Source: Planctomycetia bacterium (GTDB lineage: Bacteria; Planctomycetota; Phycisphaerae; Phycisphaerales; SM1A02). From it: a stretch of 7,664 nt of DNA. The position numbers were made by a program, and so were the translations under genes. The notes below the pieces were generated by a model. The model worked only from the letters and a program-made list of their open reading frames with translations, was not told where the DNA came from and did not search any database. The stretch is from positions 1 to 7,664 of the forward strand of contig JAACEA010000176.1 in assembly GCA_009936695.1 (NCBI GenBank), read 5' to 3'. Numbering within the stretch: position 1 is the stretch's first letter; each line of letters starts with the position of its first letter. This document shows, piece after piece, positions 6,411 through 7,664 of this stretch.

Positions 6411-7312
6411 GGCGCGAGCACCGTCAGTTCGGCGATCCCCGCGATGCCCACCACGATGCTGACCACGCCGTTGATGGTCATGAAGGTGATCGCCATGCGG
6501 GTCGTCCCCCATCGGCGCACGGTCGCATGCTCGAGCAGGAGCAGGCCCGCGACCAGGAACGCCGCCACGAGGAACAGCGTTCCGAACGCGGCCTCCGTGC
6601 GCCAGACCGCGAAGAGCAGGATGACCGCGAAGAAGTGGAGAAGCCGTGCGATCCGCAACGCACCGTCGACGCCGAAGTGCGCGGGGATGCTGTTGAGACC
6701 GTCACGACGATCGACGTCGACGTCCTGCAGGGCGTAGATCACGTCGAAGCCGCTCACCCAGCAGAGCACCATGCCCGCGAGCAGCCAGATCGGCGGCGAC
6801 CCGAGCGCCGCCGGGTCGACCGCGATCGCGGAGGCGACCGGACTGAGGGCCAGGCTCGCCCCGAGCCAGAGGTGGCACATCCAGGTGAATCGCTTGAAGA
6901 GTCCGTACGCGGTGATCCAACCGAGCACCGGCACCGCAAGGATCACCGGCCACCAGTTCCCGTAGAAGACTCCGAACAGCGCCGCGATCACCACGAAGAC
7001 GAGTGACGAGACGACGAAGGCGATCACCGCGGTCCGGGTCGACAGTCGTCCGGCGGGAATCGCGCGGCCGACGGTTCGTGGATTTTCCGCGTCGATCCGG
7101 CGATCGAGGATCCGGTTCGCGAGCATCGCCGCGGTCCGGGCGAAGACCATCGCGACCACCACCAACGCGAGCTGGCCGGCGAAGTCGGTCCAGTCGATCC
7201 GGCCTTCTCCCAACGCGAAGGCGGCCATCGCCGCCGCGAGCACCGCGAACGGGAGGGCGAAGATCGAGTGGGCGATCTTGATGTCGTCGGCGATGACGCG
7301 AAGCGCAGACAC
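6407..7312 (-). CDS. mqnP: UbiA-family prenyltransferase of menaquinone (futalosine) pathway
   Basis: This integral membrane enzyme (301 aa, about eight or nine hydrophobic segments) attaches a polyprenyl chain to the aromatic quinone precursor. Both Mg-diphosphate motifs are present: N66-R-I-L-D70-R-R-I-D74 and D190-V-I-Y-A-L-Q-D197-V-D-V-D201. The surrounding ARTAAMLANRILDRRIDAENPRT, split here as residues 58-80, plus GRAIPAG and DGLNSIPAHFG match the subgroup annotated as putative 4-hydroxybenzoate polyprenyltransferase, now assigned as MqnP of the futalosine route. Absence of ubiquinone in planctomycetes would fit menaquinone; this is family knowledge, as no other mqn gene is in the window. 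The GTG at 7312 is the best start: it has GGAG ten bases upstream, is followed at once by SALRVIADDIKIAHSIFALP (a typical N-terminus), and no ATG or GTG lies between it and the panE stop. It is coupled by GTGA overlap to the CHAD gene downstream. Confidence 0.9.
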   Translation of the reverse strand: MSALRVIADDIKIAHSIFALPFAVLAAAMAAFALGEGRIDWTDFAGQLALVVVAMVFARTAAMLANRILDRRIDAENPRTVGRAIPAGRLSTRTAVIAFVVSSLVFVVIAALFGVFYGNWWPVILAVPVLGWITAYGLFKRFTWMCHLWLGASLALSPVASAIAVDPAALGSPPIWLLAGMVLCWVSGFDVIYALQDVDVDRRDGLNSIPAHFGVDGALRIARLLHFFAVILLFAVWRTEAAFGTLFLVAAFLVAGLLLLEHATVRRWGTTRMAITFMTINGVVSIVVGIAGIAELTVLAP

Positions 7313-7342
7313 GGTTGGAGTTCTCCGGATCGGTTTCGGTTC

Positions 7343-7355
7343 GGCCCGCGGGGCC
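7343..7355 (-). repeat. GC-rich inverted repeat upstream of mqnP
   Basis: GGCCC and GGGCC are separated by three bases, forming a 5-bp all-GC stem in the 121-bp gap between panE and mqnP. A competing helix (CCCGC with GCGGG, 7345-7349 with 7358-7362) overlaps it. It could be a panE terminator without a U-tract or a structure in the mqnP leader. Chance is a real alternative at this GC content. The rest of the gap (7313-7433) holds the GGAG site of mqnP and no promoter I can defend. Confidence 0.2.
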
Positions 7356-7433
7356 TGGCGGGTCGACTTGATGGTAACAGTGCCGAATCGAATGCCGATC
7401 CCCGGATCAGTCGCTTCCGTCAGTTCATCCGGG

Positions 7434-7664
7434 TCATCCGGTTCGCGATGCGGCGAACGCCGCGGCGGCTCGATCGTGAATCGATCGGTTGACGGGAACG
7501 TCGACCCCGTGCTCATCCGCCACTTGAACGAGCTGGCCGTTGATGAACTCCAGTTCGCTGCGACCATCCCCCCGATTCAGGTCGGCAAGCATCGAGGAGA
7601 CATTGGAGGCAGTGGCCCGAATGATGTGTCGGGTCGTTTCGAGCAGATCGTGCTCCGAGTCACC
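7434..7664 (-). CDS. panE: 2-dehydropantoate 2-reductase, C-terminal end (partial)
   Basis: The reading frame is open from the window edge and ends with TGA at 7434-7436, giving 76 residues. The visible part is the C-terminal helical domain of ketopantoate reductase: NVSSMLADLNRGDGRSELEF (21-40), then INGQLVQVADEHGVDVPVN (41-59). In E. coli PanE the equivalent NxxSMLQD...RTEIDYING segment holds Ser244 and the catalytic Glu256. Here the matching Ser24 and Glu37 are kept, with one extra residue between them. The enzyme reduces ketopantoate to pantoate with NADPH in pantothenate/CoA synthesis. The Rossmann domain and catalytic Lys lie outside the window. It is upstream of mqnP on the same strand with a 121-bp gap, so cotranscription is uncertain. 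A related paralogous reductase of the ApbA/PanE family cannot be excluded from the tail alone. Confidence 0.85.
   Translation of the reverse strand, partial: GDSEHDLLETTRHIIRATASNVSSMLADLNRGDGRSELEFINGQLVQVADEHGVDVPVNRSIHDRAAAAFAASRTG

Noticed and set aside
7313..7567. Upstream extension of mqnP to an ATG at 7567
   Set aside because: It would overlap the panE coding end in another frame and add 85 residues with no relation to UbiA proteins. The GTG at 7312 gives the normal N-terminus.

Overview
The window reads as part of a high-GC, free-living bacterial chromosome. The gene content (a futalosine-type MqnP prenyltransferase, a compact MetRS with no zinc-knuckle cysteines, an exported TPR protein and small lineage-restricted proteins) and the codon habits (many CGA Arg and TCG/TCC Ser codons) suggest a planctomycete, perhaps of the Phycisphaerae type. 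That placement is an inference, not proven by any marker here. I see no rRNA or tRNA gene, insertion sequence, CRISPR array or phage gene. Coding density is very high and no gene-free gap exceeds about 120 bp.

Left part (1-3321): the last 47 codons of a metF-like methylenetetrahydrofolate reductase enter on the + strand and stop at 144. Facing it on the - strand are three genes of unknown function, read right to left: a 250-aa single-pass membrane protein (3321-2569), a 625-aa secreted or periplasmic protein with a Gly/Gln-rich N-terminus and a C-terminal TPR region (2477-600), and a 104-aa extremely charged protein (499-185). Gaps of 91 and 100 bp separate them. A nested inverted repeat follows the TPR gene's stop. 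They may be one transcription unit, or the small gene may be separate.

Middle part (3322-5459): a 120-bp divergent intergenic region separates the membrane-protein gene from metG (methionyl-tRNA synthetase, 527 aa). metG overlaps by four bases (GTGA) with a 145-aa VOC/glyoxalase-fold protein. The metG start has no visible Shine-Dalgarno sequence, but a TACAAT box lies nine bases upstream, so a leaderless or very short leader is possible.

Right part (5469-7664, all - strand): the last 76 codons of panE (ketopantoate reductase), then a 121-bp gap, mqnP (UbiA-family prenyltransferase of menaquinone synthesis by the futalosine route, GTG start), and a CHAD-domain protein that again overlaps its upstream neighbour by GTGA. 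The metG-VOC and mqnP-CHAD pairs converge with 9 bp between their stop codons.

Most of the window is ordinary core metabolism. The parts worth a second look are the three-gene unknown cluster, the complete loss of zinc ligands in MetRS, and the tight coupling of a CHAD protein to a quinone prenyltransferase. I did not find evidence for a defence system or other novel multi-gene machine.
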